A stretch of 26,881 bases of DNA from DATGEO01 sp035310015 (GCA_035310015.1 DATGEO010000123.1:1-26881), one strand, 5' to 3'; numbered from the stretch's first letter, positions 15,390-24,501 are shown. Notes: a model not told the origin generated them from the sequence alone. Numbers and translations: made by a program.

Positions 15390-16774
15390 GTCTCCCTCGT
15401 GATCGGCGCGGCCAGGATCGAGAGGCTGACCATCGTGTAGGCGATCATCAGCACCAGCATCGGGTACTGGCTCAGCAGCGCGCGCTGCGCGGTGCGAAAC
15501 CTCTCCCCCGCCCGCAGGTGTGACAGGTAGACCGCGATCACGTGGCCGAGCACGATGAGCACCACCTGCGCGTACCAGACGGTCGCCGCCTGGGCCAGGG
15601 CAAAGCTCGTCTGGTAGCCCGCCACCGCCGGCCACAGGTGCCAGCCCTTCGCGAACGGATCGTTGAGCAGCGGGATCAAACCCTGCGACTGCACCATCAC
15701 GTAGCTGTAGTTGTGCGCGGCGTTGTACACGAGGGCGATGGGCACCAGCGTAAGCGCGAACGCGGACACGGTCGTCCTGAGGTCGACCTTGCGGCTGCCG
15801 AGGTAGATCACCAGCTGCATGAAGCCGAGGAACACGAGCAGGAAGGTGACCGTAAGCAGGACGAGGCCGGTCGTGCGCACGAAGAAGAAGCCGAATGCGC
15901 CCATCGGCAGCCAGACCGGCTCCAGGGCGATGTTGAAGTCCTGCCACGCGGGCGTGGCGAGGACGCCGTCGAAGGCGAGGGTGCTGAGCATGAGGATCAC
16001 GAACACGACGCGGTCCCAGCCGGCGGGATATGGCTGCAGCAAGCCGACGCCCCAGGGGCGGACGTAGACGCCGGCGATCCGGCCCGACTCGTCGCGCTCG
16101 GCCTCGACCGGTCCGAAGCGGCCGACGATGCCGAACAGAACCGTGAAGGGCTCGCCGTGCTCGAGCCACTCATCGCGGCCGAAAACGATCATGCCGCCGA
16201 GCGTGAGCAGCGTGTATGCCAGCGCGGCGATGGCCACGATGTACGGTCGATTGGACATGCCTGACGTGAGCTCGAGGCAGGCGAACGCGAAGTAGAGGAC
16301 GACCGCCGGCCACACGCCGACCGGCGGCGGCTTGGTGACCGGCCCCGGGCGCACCATGCGCGCGACCGCGTCGAAGATGGCGGCCCACGGGTTCAGCAGG
16401 TACCAGAGGTTGCCCACGAGGCCGGTGAGGATGACCGTCGCCGCCCAGAAGTAGATCCAAGTGATGTACTCGGCGGGGTTCAGGGTCGGCTGCTGCGAGC
16501 CGAAGAGCCCGAACACGATGACGGCGGCCAACCCGAGCACGCCGATGAGGCCGCCGACGATGCGAGGCCACGGCGTGCGCGCGATCACCGTCAGGAACGG
16601 CACCGCGCGGCGCGGGTACTGGATCGCCTTCGAGCCGACCTTGTCCCCGGCGAAGACCACGACGAGCAGGAACGACAGCGCGACCACCCCGCCCGCCGCG
16701 TACAGGTACAGCCACAGCGCGATCGGCAGGTCATAGCGGAGGCCGAAGCCGTGCAGGAAGATTCCGGCCGCCAT
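15386..16774 (-). CDS. Polytopic membrane protein (FedB-like family)
   Basis: A 462-aa integral membrane protein with roughly ten or more hydrophobic segments. The N-terminal HGFGLRYDLPIALWLYLYAAGG resembles an actinobacterial family often labelled fenitrothion hydrolase FedB; that label says little about function and no hydrolase motif is visible. Other recognisable stretches are PAEYITWIYFWAATVILTG, GNLWYLLNPWAAIFD and YNAAHNYSYVMVQ. ATG 16774 overlaps the cupredoxin stop (TGATG). Its TAG stop lies in the inverted repeat of the adjacent element. Between a cupredoxin and VKOR/CtaG genes, a copper- or oxidase-related membrane role is plausible but unproved. Confidence 0.75.
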   Translation of the reverse strand: MAAGIFLHGFGLRYDLPIALWLYLYAAGGVVALSFLLVVVFAGDKVGSKAIQYPRRAVPFLTVIARTPWPRIVGGLIGVLGLAAVIVFGLFGSQQPTLNPAEYITWIYFWAATVILTGLVGNLWYLLNPWAAIFDAVARMVRPGPVTKPPPVGVWPAVVLYFAFACLELTSGMSNRPYIVAIAALAYTLLTLGGMIVFGRDEWLEHGEPFTVLFGIVGRFGPVEAERDESGRIAGVYVRPWGVGLLQPYPAGWDRVVFVILMLSTLAFDGVLATPAWQDFNIALEPVWLPMGAFGFFFVRTTGLVLLTVTFLLVFLGFMQLVIYLGSRKVDLRTTVSAFALTLVPIALVYNAAHNYSYVMVQSQGLIPLLNDPFAKGWHLWPAVAGYQTSFALAQAATVWYAQVVLIVLGHVIAVYLSHLRAGERFRTAQRALLSQYPMLVLMIAYTMVSLSILAAPITRET

Positions 16775-17130
16775 CACGAGACCACGAGCACGCCGAGTGG
16801 TGTGCTCGTCGACTCCCACTCGATGTCGAACGAGCCGCTCTTGTCGGCCTTGAACGTGTGCGAGGTCACCCGCCCGGCGGTGCAGTTGAACGGGAGGTCA
16901 TAGCCGTGCAGGTGCACCTCGCCGGTCGTGTCACTGGTGATGTCGATCGTGACCGTGTCGTCGAGATGCGCGTTCAGAGTGCTCGGCGTCATCTTGTCGG
17001 CGCCGGTCACGGTGACGTTGAGGGTCACGTTGCCGCCGCCCTTGACCTGGTTGGCGTAGATCAGCACTCCGCCTCCGATCGCGAAGATCACCAAGACGAC
17101 GGCCACGATGGCAATGCGTCCTCGGCTCAA
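16774..17130 (-). CDS. Membrane-anchored cupredoxin-like protein
   Basis: A 118-aa protein with one N-terminal membrane anchor (about 5-26) and a small beta-rich exported domain. Potential copper ligands are H73 and H75 in EVHLHGYDLP, C83 in FNCTAG and H91; the classical C-terminal Met is absent, so copper binding may be atypical. The likely start is TTG 17130, preceded by GGAGGTAAT about 7 nt upstream. It is joined by a TGATG overlap to the polytopic membrane protein gene. Expected role: copper binding or delivery on the outer face of the membrane, inferred from fold and neighbours. Confidence 0.78.
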   Translation of the reverse strand: MSRGRIAIVAVVLVIFAIGGGVLIYANQVKGGGNVTLNVTVTGADKMTPSTLNAHLDDTVTIDITSDTTGEVHLHGYDLPFNCTAGRVTSHTFKADKSGSFDIEWESTSTPLGVLVVS

Positions 17131-17153
17131 TTGAAGAATTACCTCCTCGAGAT

Positions 17154-17171
17154 GGCGCGCTCAGGCGCGCC
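17154..17171. other. Small intercistronic hairpin
   Basis: GGCGCGC / GCGCGCC (17154-17160 and 17165-17171, 4-nt loop) lies between the first two genes of the minus-strand train, just ahead of the cupredoxin ribosome-binding site. There is no U-run. It may mark an RNA processing or stability site, or be incidental in GC-rich sequence. Confidence 0.3.
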
Positions 17172-17177
17172 GGGTGG

Positions 17178-17792
17178 TCAGAAGGGCGCGATCGAGGAGG
17201 CGATCGGCGGCCCGCGCTTGACCTGGGCGCTGCGCGAAGCGTGGATGAGGGCGAGCGCCGGCTCGCCGGCGGCGGCGGTGGGGACGAAGACCGGTGTGGC
17301 GACCGGCGTCGTGGCGGCCACGACGTCGGCGATCACCGCCGCCGCCGCCTCGACGCGGGTCCATAGCCACCGCAGAGACGCCGCGCCCACGAGCGCGACC
17401 GGCAGCTGGCCGAGCATGCCCCACAGGAGCAGGTCCGAAGCCGGCGCTGGCGCCATGCCGGCGGCCAGCGACTCCGCCACCTCCTGTCCGGCGAAAAAGA
17501 CGAGCTGGAGCGTGAAGAGAGCAGCGAGCAGGTTCAGGTAGGAAGGCGAGGCGGAACGCGGCACGCGGCCCTGCGCGACCACCTTGGCGGCGGCGACGAG
17601 GAGGAACCCGGCGAGCACCACGAGAGCGCTCACGCCGAACGCCGTCTTCAGCAGCCCGGGGAAGTAGGCGTGGGCACCTGACGCCTGCACCTGCATCGCG
17701 CTCGCGCCGAACCGCAGCCGGTACACCAGCAGGTGGCCGGCCTGAGCCCCGGCCACGGCCGTGGCCAGAATCGGGAGCCGGCTCTTGGCCAT
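17178..17792 (-). CDS. Hypothetical membrane protein, first gene of the minus-strand train
   Basis: A 204-aa protein not recognised with confidence. Hydrophobic segments occur at about 5-22, 50-71, 87-108 and 121-145, then an Ala/Val/Thr-Pro-rich tail. Notable residues are GHLLVYRLRF near 19-28 and SGAHAYFPGLLK near 38-49, giving histidines near the outer face of the first helices, a pattern seen in some copper-associated small membrane proteins. ATG 17792 is preceded by TATCAT (possible -10) and no strong Shine-Dalgarno. It diverges from the amino-acid transporter and lies 47 bp upstream of the cupredoxin gene. Confidence 0.65.
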   Translation of the reverse strand: MAKSRLPILATAVAGAQAGHLLVYRLRFGASAMQVQASGAHAYFPGLLKTAFGVSALVVLAGFLLVAAAKVVAQGRVPRSASPSYLNLLAALFTLQLVFFAGQEVAESLAAGMAPAPASDLLLWGMLGQLPVALVGAASLRWLWTRVEAAAAVIADVVAATTPVATPVFVPTAAAGEPALALIHASRSAQVKRGPPIASSIAPF

Positions 17793-17863
17793 CTCGATTC
17801 GGATGATAGGGTGGCCCTACAATGCGCGCTGAACTTCCAATATGGCTGCCTAGGAGGCCGAGT

Positions 17864-18856
17864 ATGAATCTGCACCATAGGTTTCTGGCGATAGCCGTGC
17901 TGGGTGTCCTCACCGCCTGCGGGTCGAGCACGACGACCACCACGACGACCGGCTCGAGCGGACCGAGCAAGGTCCCAAGCATCGCCTCGGAGGTTCCGTC
18001 CGACATGGCGGCGCTGGCTCCGTTCCAGATCGCCACGGACGCGACCTATGCGCCCAACGAGTTCGTCGACCCCACCACCGGCGCCATCACCGGTTGGGAC
18101 GTCGACCTCGGCCAGGCGATCTGCAAGGTCATGGGCGTCGCCTGCACCTTCAACAACGTGACGTTCGACGACATCATCGCCCAGCTGAAGGCGAGCACCC
18201 CGAGCGAGGTCGCAGGCGGTGACAAGCCGCGCTACGAGTTCAGCCTCTCGAGCTGGAGCCCGACCCAGAAGCGCGAGGACAGCGGCATCGACTTCATCAC
18301 CTACTACAAGGCCGGTGAGGCGTGGCTGGTCAGGCCGGGCGGTCCGACCATCAACTCCGCCGCGGACATGTGTGGCCACAGCGTGGCCGTCGAATCAGGC
18401 ACGACCGAAGAGTCCGACGCGTATGGCTTCATGGGCAAGAACCCCGACGGGTCAGCCATCAAGGGCGACACCGACAACTGCAAGTCGGCGGGCAAAGACG
18501 ACATCAAGGTGATGAGCTTCTCCACCCAGACCGACGCCAACTCGGCTCTCCTGTCCGGCCGGGCGGACTTCGGCTGGCTCGACCAGCCCGTCGCCGACTA
18601 CCAGGTCAAGCAGCTGGGTGGCAAGGTGAAGATCGGCGGCCAGCCGTGCAGCGTCGCGCCCTATGGCATCGCCATCGTGAAAGGCAGCACGCTCGAGAAG
18701 CCGATCACCGACGCTCTCAAGTACCTGATGGACAACAACAACTACTACAAGAACATCCTGGCCCAGTGGAACGTGACCGATGGAGCAATCACGAGCTCGG
18801 ACGTCTCCCTCAACAACAACAACTCCATCGGCCCGACGTGCGTGCCCTCGTACTGA
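17864..18856 (+). CDS. Polar amino-acid ABC transporter substrate-binding lipoprotein
   Basis: Extracytoplasmic binding protein (SBP family 3) of 330 aa, probably for glutamate or other polar amino acids. It has a signal sequence MNLHHRFLAIAVLGVLTAC with lipobox LTAC, a flexible Thr/Ser linker (seven consecutive Thr), then ATDATYAPNEF and GWDVDLGQAICKVMG, FDDIIAQLKA, and GHSVAVESGTTEE, typical of the family. ATG 17864 is chosen because AGGAGG is 6 nt upstream; an earlier in-frame ATG at 17822 has none and would bury the signal peptide. TACAAT at 17818 may be the -10. First gene of a three-gene transporter operon. Confidence 0.92.
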   Translation: MNLHHRFLAIAVLGVLTACGSSTTTTTTTGSSGPSKVPSIASEVPSDMAALAPFQIATDATYAPNEFVDPTTGAITGWDVDLGQAICKVMGVACTFNNVTFDDIIAQLKASTPSEVAGGDKPRYEFSLSSWSPTQKREDSGIDFITYYKAGEAWLVRPGGPTINSAADMCGHSVAVESGTTEESDAYGFMGKNPDGSAIKGDTDNCKSAGKDDIKVMSFSTQTDANSALLSGRADFGWLDQPVADYQVKQLGGKVKIGGQPCSVAPYGIAIVKGSTLEKPITDALKYLMDNNNYYKNILAQWNVTDGAITSSDVSLNNNNSIGPTCVPSY

Positions 18857-18887
18857 GCGAGCTCTAGCTGAGTCCAGACAGGATTCA

Positions 18888-19873
18888 GTGACCGAGACCG
18901 CCGCCGAACCGCCGCCGCTCAGCTCGCAAGCCGGGCGGCGGCCGGAGGCGATCAAGGCGATCCCGGTTCGCCATCCATGGCGGTGGGTGGCCGCCCTCGT
19001 CGTGCTCGTGGTCGTGGCCGACATCGTCTACACGCTGGCCACGGCGCCGGATCTCAGGTGGGACGTCGTTCTGCAGTGGCTGTCCGCCAGGTTCATCCTC
19101 GAAGGGATCGTCGTCACCCTCGAGCTGACGGTCCTGGCGATGGTCATCGGCATCGCCCTGGGCATCACCCTGGCGGTCATGCGGCTGTCGCCCAACCCGG
19201 TGACGTCGTGGGTCAGCTGGTTCTACATCTGGTTCTTCCGCGGCACCCCTGTGCTGGTGCAGATCTTCTTCTGGTTCAACTTGAACTCCGTGCTCAAGCA
19301 CATCGGAATCGGCATTCCGCCGAACGGCCCCTGGCTCTGGGAGCAGAGCACCAACGCCCTGATCAGCCCGTTCATGGCCGCCACGCTGGGGCTGGGCTTG
19401 AACGAGGCCGCCTACATGGCCGAGATCGTTCGCGCCGGCATCATCTCGGTGGAGCACGGGCAGACCGAGGCCGCGCAAGCCCTCGGCATGAACCGTCTGC
19501 TGGTGATGCGCAGGATCATCCTGCCGCAAGCCATGCGCGTGATCATTCCGCCCACCGGCAACGAGACCATCTCCATGTTGAAGACGACTTCGCTCGCAGT
19601 CATCGCGTCGGTGCCCGAGCTGTTCACGAGGTCGCAGCAGGTGTCCAACTTCAATTTCAGCGTCATCGAGCTGGCGATCGTCGCGAGCATCTGGTATCTG
19701 GTGATGACGACGGTTTTGACGATCGGCCAGTACTACATCGAGCGCTACTACGCCAAGGGTTCACTGCGCGACCTGCCGCTCACACCGTTCCAGCGCTTCC
19801 GGCGGATGCTCTTCACGTTTCACGCGCCTCCGCCGGCACCGGCCCCGGTCATCGGCGTCAAGAGCGAGCATCG

Positions 19874-19877
<4 letters not shown>
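18888..19877 (+). CDS. Polar amino-acid ABC transporter permease
   Basis: Inner-membrane permease of the His/Glu/Gln/Arg family, 329 aa, with a hydrophilic N-terminal extension, a membrane segment at about 28-48, and a BPD_transp_1 domain. Seen: GIVVTLELTVLAMVIGIALGI, FRGTPVLVQIFFWF, and the coupling-helix EAA region EAAYMAEIVRAGIISVEHGQ followed by EAAQALGMNRLL and RIILPQAMRVIIPPTGNE. GTG 18888 follows AGG by 5 nt and lies 31 bp after the binding-protein gene. The TGA stop overlaps the ATPase start by 4 nt (ATGA). A single permease gene implies a homodimeric channel. Confidence 0.94.
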
Positions 19878-20640
<763 letters not shown>

Positions 20641-20644
<4 letters not shown>

Positions 20645-21723
20645 CGGGCCCGCCACTCCTTCCAGTCGGCCCGCACCAGCCTCGCCATCCGCGTGGAGGC
20701 GTCGCGCAGCCAGCCCTGGCGCCGACGCGTGAGGTCGACGAGTATCGCCTTCGCCGCGCCGCGTGTCCCGAGGTGGACGTTCCCCGCCTCCCAGCCCATC
20801 GCCTTGAGCAGCCTGCTCTCGTCGCGCCTCTTGGGAAGCTGCCAGAGCTCGATGCGCGAGCAGTCCGGCGAGAGCCGGCGTGTGAGCCAGCCCTCGCGGA
20901 CGTCGGTCAACGGGTCCGGGCACCGCACCGCCGCCGCGATGATGTCGAGGTAGTGGATGCGCCCGCCGCCGTGGGTGGGATGGGCCCATTCCCAGGCCGA
21001 GGGCGCAAGCGCCTTCGCCTCGTGGGCGATCAAAGATCCGTGCCATTCCGCCAGCGCCACCAGGCGCTCGTGGCCGAGGCTGCCGAGCCCTGACCGGTGC
21101 CGGGCGAAGCGAACCCGCGCGGCGCCGTCGGGCAGTCGCTGCAGGAGCAGGCCCTGGACGTTGGGCGGCAGCGTCCCGCGCGCCGTCGGCAGGGAGTGCA
21201 TGCGATCCCAGAAGACGTTCGCGTCGCGGGTGCGGCCGGCCGCGAGCTTGCGCAGCCACCGGTCGTTCTCGGCGAGCACCATCGGCCGTCCCCCGGCGCG
21301 AAGCGCACCGGTGTAGCCGGCAAGGATCGCGGCGCAGGCCTCCTTCAGATCGACGTTCAGGTGACCTTCGGCGGCGGCGAGCCCGGCGCTGGTGGCCAGA
21401 CGAACGAGGTCGACCGTGTACGGCAGCTGCGTCGCCTCGTCGAAGTCGTTGATGCCCCACACGAGGCGGCCTTCGACGTCACGCCATGTGCCGTAGTTCT
21501 CGACGTGCAGGTCGCCGACGGCCAGCACCTTCGGGCCCTCGGCCAGCTCGGGCAGCTCCTCGGGCCAGAGCTCGGCCCAGCGGTAGAGGGACGCGCGGAG
21601 GAAGCTGAACGCGTCCGCGGCCATCTGCTCGTGCTTGTAGTCCAGGTCGTCGCGCCGCAACCTCAGGCGCGCTCCCAGCCAGCGCTCGAAGCTGCGTGTG
21701 GCGTCGACTATTGCCGTGGCCAC
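20641..21723 (-). CDS. DUF2252 family protein
   Basis: A 360-aa soluble protein of DUF2252, a family with a kinase-like (aminoglycoside phosphotransferase-related) fold but no established function. Seen: KHEQMAADAFSFLRAS, VLAVGDLHVENYGTW near 66-80, and INDFDEATQLPY near 90-101, the GD-H-N and D-D residues that look like a catalytic loop and metal-binding motif. GTG 21723 is the best available start, with no clear Shine-Dalgarno. It lies 57 bp downstream of the ROK gene on the same strand and ends convergently on the amino-acid transporter. Confidence 0.85.
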
Positions 21724-21780
21724 GATGAATGAGGCTATTTTCGATTACGTGCGTTAAGGCTTGGGGTTTTCGAGTTCGAT

Positions 21781-22965
21781 TCAGACGGCCACGCGGCGCA
21801 GCGCCGACGCCCGCAGGGCCAGGGCGACCGATCCCAACAGCTCCGCTCGCTCGACGAAAACGGCCTGCACCACGTCCACGTGCTCGGCCGCGGCCTGGAC
21901 CGCATGCCGCCGGACCGACTCGCGCAGCGGCTGCAGGAGGAGGTCGCCGGCGCGGCTGAGCTGGCCGCCGATGATCACGCGCTCGGGGTTGAACAGGTTG
22001 CACAGCCCGGCCACGGCGACGCCTATCTCCCGGCCGGCATCGGAGATCGCCCGGCGGCAGCGCACGTCGCCGGCGATGGCGCGCTCGATGACCGTGCCCA
22101 GGGTGAGCGTCTCGCCCGTCGCCCGGGTCACGAGGCCGACGATCGCCGGCCCGCTGGCGACGGTCTCGAGGCACCCGCGGTTGCCGCAGTAGCAGAGCGC
22201 ACCTGCCTGGTCGAGCGTGGTGTGGCCGATCTCGCCCGCCGTCCCGGACGCGCCGCGGAGCAGCCGGCCGTCGAGGACGAGGCCGGCGCCGATTCCCGTG
22301 GCCGCCTTGACGTAGGCGAAGTTGGAGCAGCCCTGGCCCGCGCCCCAGGTCAGCTCGGCCAGCGCCCCGAGGTTGGCGTCGTTCTCGATCTCGACCGGCA
22401 GGCCGATGCGGTCCTCCATCGCTTCGGCGATGCGGATGCCCACCCAGCCCGGCAGGATCGTGGCCGAGCCGGCGGTGCCGAGCTCGCGGTCGACCGGCCC
22501 GGGAATGCCGATGCCGACTCCGACCACACGTGACAGTTCCGCTCCAGCCTCGGTCAGGGTTTCGCCGGCCATGCGCACGGCGGTGTCCAGCGCCTCGAGG
22601 GCGTGATGGTTGACGTCGAGCTCGGACTGGCACTCGGCCAGGATGTCGTGATCGGTGCCGGCCACGGCCACTCGGACGTGGCTGTGGCCGAAGTCGATGC
22701 CGAGGACGACCTCCGACGTCTCCTGGAGCGCCAGCTGCACGCCGGGCCGCCCACCGCGAACCTGCGGCGACGCGACGTCGACCTCGCGCACCAGCCCGTC
22801 GTGCTTCAGGCCGGCGACGAGGGAGTGGACGGTCGTGCGCGAGAGCCCGGTCACCCGTGCGATCTCGGCCTGGCTGACCAGGCCCCTTTCCCGGAGGACG
22901 CCCACCACCCTCTCGCGGTTGCGGTCGCGCAACCAGGCGAGCGTCCCATCGCCCCTCCTCGACAT
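21781..22965 (-). CDS. ROK-family transcriptional regulator
   Basis: A 394-aa sugar-responsive repressor of the NagC/XylR type. The N-terminal winged HTH (RNRERVVGVLRERGLVSQAE, LSRTTVHSLVAGL) is followed by a ROK domain: GIDFGHSHVRVAVAG, GVGIGIPGPVD, and the zinc-binding CYCGNRGCLE after GEIGHTTLD. It probably binds a sugar and releases the operator upstream of the divergent sugar transporter. ATG 22965 is chosen; it has no Shine-Dalgarno, but GATGAT with TTGACA 16 bp further upstream would begin transcription within two bases of it, so it is probably leaderless. TTG 22974 would add three residues and is less likely. Confidence 0.92.
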   Translation of the reverse strand: MSRRGDGTLAWLRDRNRERVVGVLRERGLVSQAEIARVTGLSRTTVHSLVAGLKHDGLVREVDVASPQVRGGRPGVQLALQETSEVVLGIDFGHSHVRVAVAGTDHDILAECQSELDVNHHALEALDTAVRMAGETLTEAGAELSRVVGVGIGIPGPVDRELGTAGSATILPGWVGIRIAEAMEDRIGLPVEIENDANLGALAELTWGAGQGCSNFAYVKAATGIGAGLVLDGRLLRGASGTAGEIGHTTLDQAGALCYCGNRGCLETVASGPAIVGLVTRATGETLTLGTVIERAIAGDVRCRRAISDAGREIGVAVAGLCNLFNPERVIIGGQLSRAGDLLLQPLRESVRRHAVQAAAEHVDVVQAVFVERAELLGSVALALRASALRRVAV

Positions 22966-22973
22966 TCGTGGCA

Positions 22974-23001
22974 ATCATCGCCACCCCCAGCCGTTTGTCA
23001 A
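22974..23001 (-). promoter_or_regulatory. Promoter of the ROK regulator gene
   Basis: TTGACA (23001-22996), 16-bp spacer, GATGAT (22979-22974; 4 of 6 to consensus), 8 nt before the ATG. The -35 box is inside one arm of the divergent inverted repeat, so occupancy of that arm would block it. Confidence 0.6.
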
Positions 23002-23048
23002 GAGATCGAACGAATCATCGGGCCGGCCCTATCGGGCTCTTGACAAAC
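22993..23048. promoter_or_regulatory. Inverted-repeat operator between ROK gene and sugar transporter
   Basis: GTTTGTCAAGAG (22993-23004) and CTCTTGACAAAC (23037-23048) are perfect 12-bp inverted arms 32 bp apart. Each contains a TTGACA -35 box, one for each divergent gene. The GTTTGT core recalls XylR-type ROK operators. Likely bound by the ROK protein to repress both directions. Confidence 0.6.
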
Positions 23049-23068
23049 TCGAGGTGCTGGGCAATGCT
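23040..23068 (+). promoter_or_regulatory. Promoter of the sugar ABC transporter operon
   Basis: Perfect TTGACA at 23040-23045, 17-bp spacer and a weak -10 AATGCT (23063-23068; 3 of 6). This predicts a leader of about 120 nt before the binding-protein ATG, which contains a long hairpin. The poor -10 suggests need for an activator or dependence on context. Confidence 0.5.
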
Positions 23069-23115
23069 CATCCGCGGCGCGGTGTTCCAACCGTGGGCCA
23101 TGGACTCTGAGTAGG

Positions 23116-23166
23116 CCTGCTGCCGGCGCACTCTCGCCCCGGCCATGCCGGGAAGAAGGCAGCAGG
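23116..23166 (+). other. Structured 5' leader of the sugar-binding-protein mRNA
   Basis: An outer 9-bp stem CCTGCTGCC (23116-23124) / GGCAGCAGG (23158-23166) encloses an inner hairpin CCCGGC (23138-23143) / GCCGGG (23147-23152, CAU loop). It ends 19 nt before the ribosome-binding site AGGAGG (23186-23191). It does not match a riboswitch I recognise; it may stabilise the message or have a regulatory role. Confidence 0.45.
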
Positions 23167-23196
23167 AAGCGCCATTCGGGCGGACAGGAGGTCCAT

Positions 23197-24432
23197 ATGA
23201 CGGTTCGTAGTTTTAGGGGTTTGACGCGGGCGGGTCTCGCCTGCGCCTTTTCAATCGTGGTTGCCGCGTGTGGCAGCAGCTCCACCACGGGGGGGACGAC
23301 GGCGACGGTACCGTCCGACCTCAGCGTGTCGTCGTTCGACGTGAACTTCACGCCGATGTCCGAGCTGAAGTCCCTGCACGACGCCGGTCACGGGCTGGTA
23401 GGCGTGATCCTTCCCGACACGACGTCGTCGACTCGCTACGTCAACTTCGACCAGCCGTACCTGACGAAGGCCTTCACGTTGGCCGGGTTCAGCTCATCTG
23501 AGTTCAAGATCGACAATGCGCAGGGCAACGACGCCACCGAGCTGGCGCAGGCCCAGGCCGACATCACGCAGGGCGCGTCCGTGCTGGTCATGGACCCGCT
23601 GGACAGCACCGTCGGCACCCAGATCCAGCAGGCGGCCCAGGCCAAGGGCGTCAAGGTCATCAGCTACGACCGTGCGACCTTCACCGGGACCAACACCTAC
23701 TACGTCAGCTTCGACAACGTCCAGGTAGGCAAGCTCATCGGTCAAGGGTTCAAGGACTGCGTGACGGCGTGGAACGTGTCCAACCCGCAGATCTTCACGC
23801 TCAACGGCGGTGAGGACACCGACCCGAACGCGATCGACTTCGCCAAGGGTTACAACTCGGTGGTCTGGGGCGACTCGGTCCCGCAGGAGACCGCCGGCAA
23901 GTCCGCCAACGGCTACACGCTGGTCGGCGACCAGGTCGCGCCCGGATGGGACAACTCGAAGGGCCAGACCATCTTCCAGCAGGCGTTCACCGCGCACCCG
24001 AACATCAACGCCACGATCGAGGCCAACGACGGCCTCGCCAACGCGGTGGTGACGGTCCTCAAGCAGAACCACGTGCCGGCGAACAAGATCCCGACCACCG
24101 GCCAGGACGCCACGCTCCAGGGCATGGAGAACGTCCTCACCGGCTACCAGTGCGGCTCGGTCTACAAGGCCGTGTACCTCGAGGCCCAGGACGCCGTCGC
24201 CCTGGCCACGATCCTGCGCGCGGGCCTGACCCCGCCGTCGGCGCTGGTCAACAGCACCACCTCCCCGGCGTCGGGCAAGCCCGGCTCCACCCAGCCGGCG
24301 TCGCTTCTGACGCCGATCTGGGTCGACAAGTCGAAGATCGCTTCGACGGTGATCAAGGACAACTTCGTCGACAAGACCGCGCTCTGCAACGCCGTTACCG
24401 CGGCGGTCTGCAGCGCCAACGGCATCAGCTAA
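23197..24432 (+). CDS. Sugar ABC transporter substrate-binding lipoprotein (XylF/FrcB-like)
   Basis: Periplasmic-binding-protein type 1 (SBP family 4) lipoprotein of 411 aa. Signal sequence with AFSIVVAAC lipobox, a Ser/Thr linker, then VGVILPDTTSSTRYVNFDQPYLTKAF, QAQADITQGASVLVMDPLDSTVG, GVKVISYDR and TGQDATLQGMENVLTGYQ, the ordered landmarks of xylose/ribose-type binding proteins. ATG 23197 follows AGGAGG at 5 nt. Probable ligand is a pentose or hexose (xylose is the best guess from the ROK neighbour and similarity to XylF), not proven. A short Cys-containing C-terminus (LCNAVTAAVCSANGIS) is distinctive and may form a disulfide. Confidence 0.9.
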   Translation: MTVRSFRGLTRAGLACAFSIVVAACGSSSTTGGTTATVPSDLSVSSFDVNFTPMSELKSLHDAGHGLVGVILPDTTSSTRYVNFDQPYLTKAFTLAGFSSSEFKIDNAQGNDATELAQAQADITQGASVLVMDPLDSTVGTQIQQAAQAKGVKVISYDRATFTGTNTYYVSFDNVQVGKLIGQGFKDCVTAWNVSNPQIFTLNGGEDTDPNAIDFAKGYNSVVWGDSVPQETAGKSANGYTLVGDQVAPGWDNSKGQTIFQQAFTAHPNINATIEANDGLANAVVTVLKQNHVPANKIPTTGQDATLQGMENVLTGYQCGSVYKAVYLEAQDAVALATILRAGLTPPSALVNSTTSPASGKPGSTQPASLLTPIWVDKSKIASTVIKDNFVDKTALCNAVTAAVCSANGIS

Positions 24433-24450
24433 TCGAATTGCGACAGGAAC

Positions 24451-24473
24451 GCCGCCGCGCCGAGCGCGGCGGC
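24451..24473 (+). other. Intercistronic stem-loop after the binding-protein gene
   Basis: GCCGCCGCGC (24451-24460) / GCGCGGCGGC (24464-24473), a perfect 10-bp GC stem with a CGA loop and no U-run, between the binding-protein and ATPase genes. Such stems often protect the upstream message and give higher expression of the binding protein than of the membrane components. Confidence 0.6.
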
Positions 24474-24501
24474 GCCTTCCCTGTCAGGTCACAATGAGCA
24501 T

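Noticed and set aside
15145..15402. Small plus-strand frame within the MITE-like element
   Set aside because: No ribosome-binding site, Arg/Gly-rich composition, and it runs out through the inverted repeat; not a transposase.
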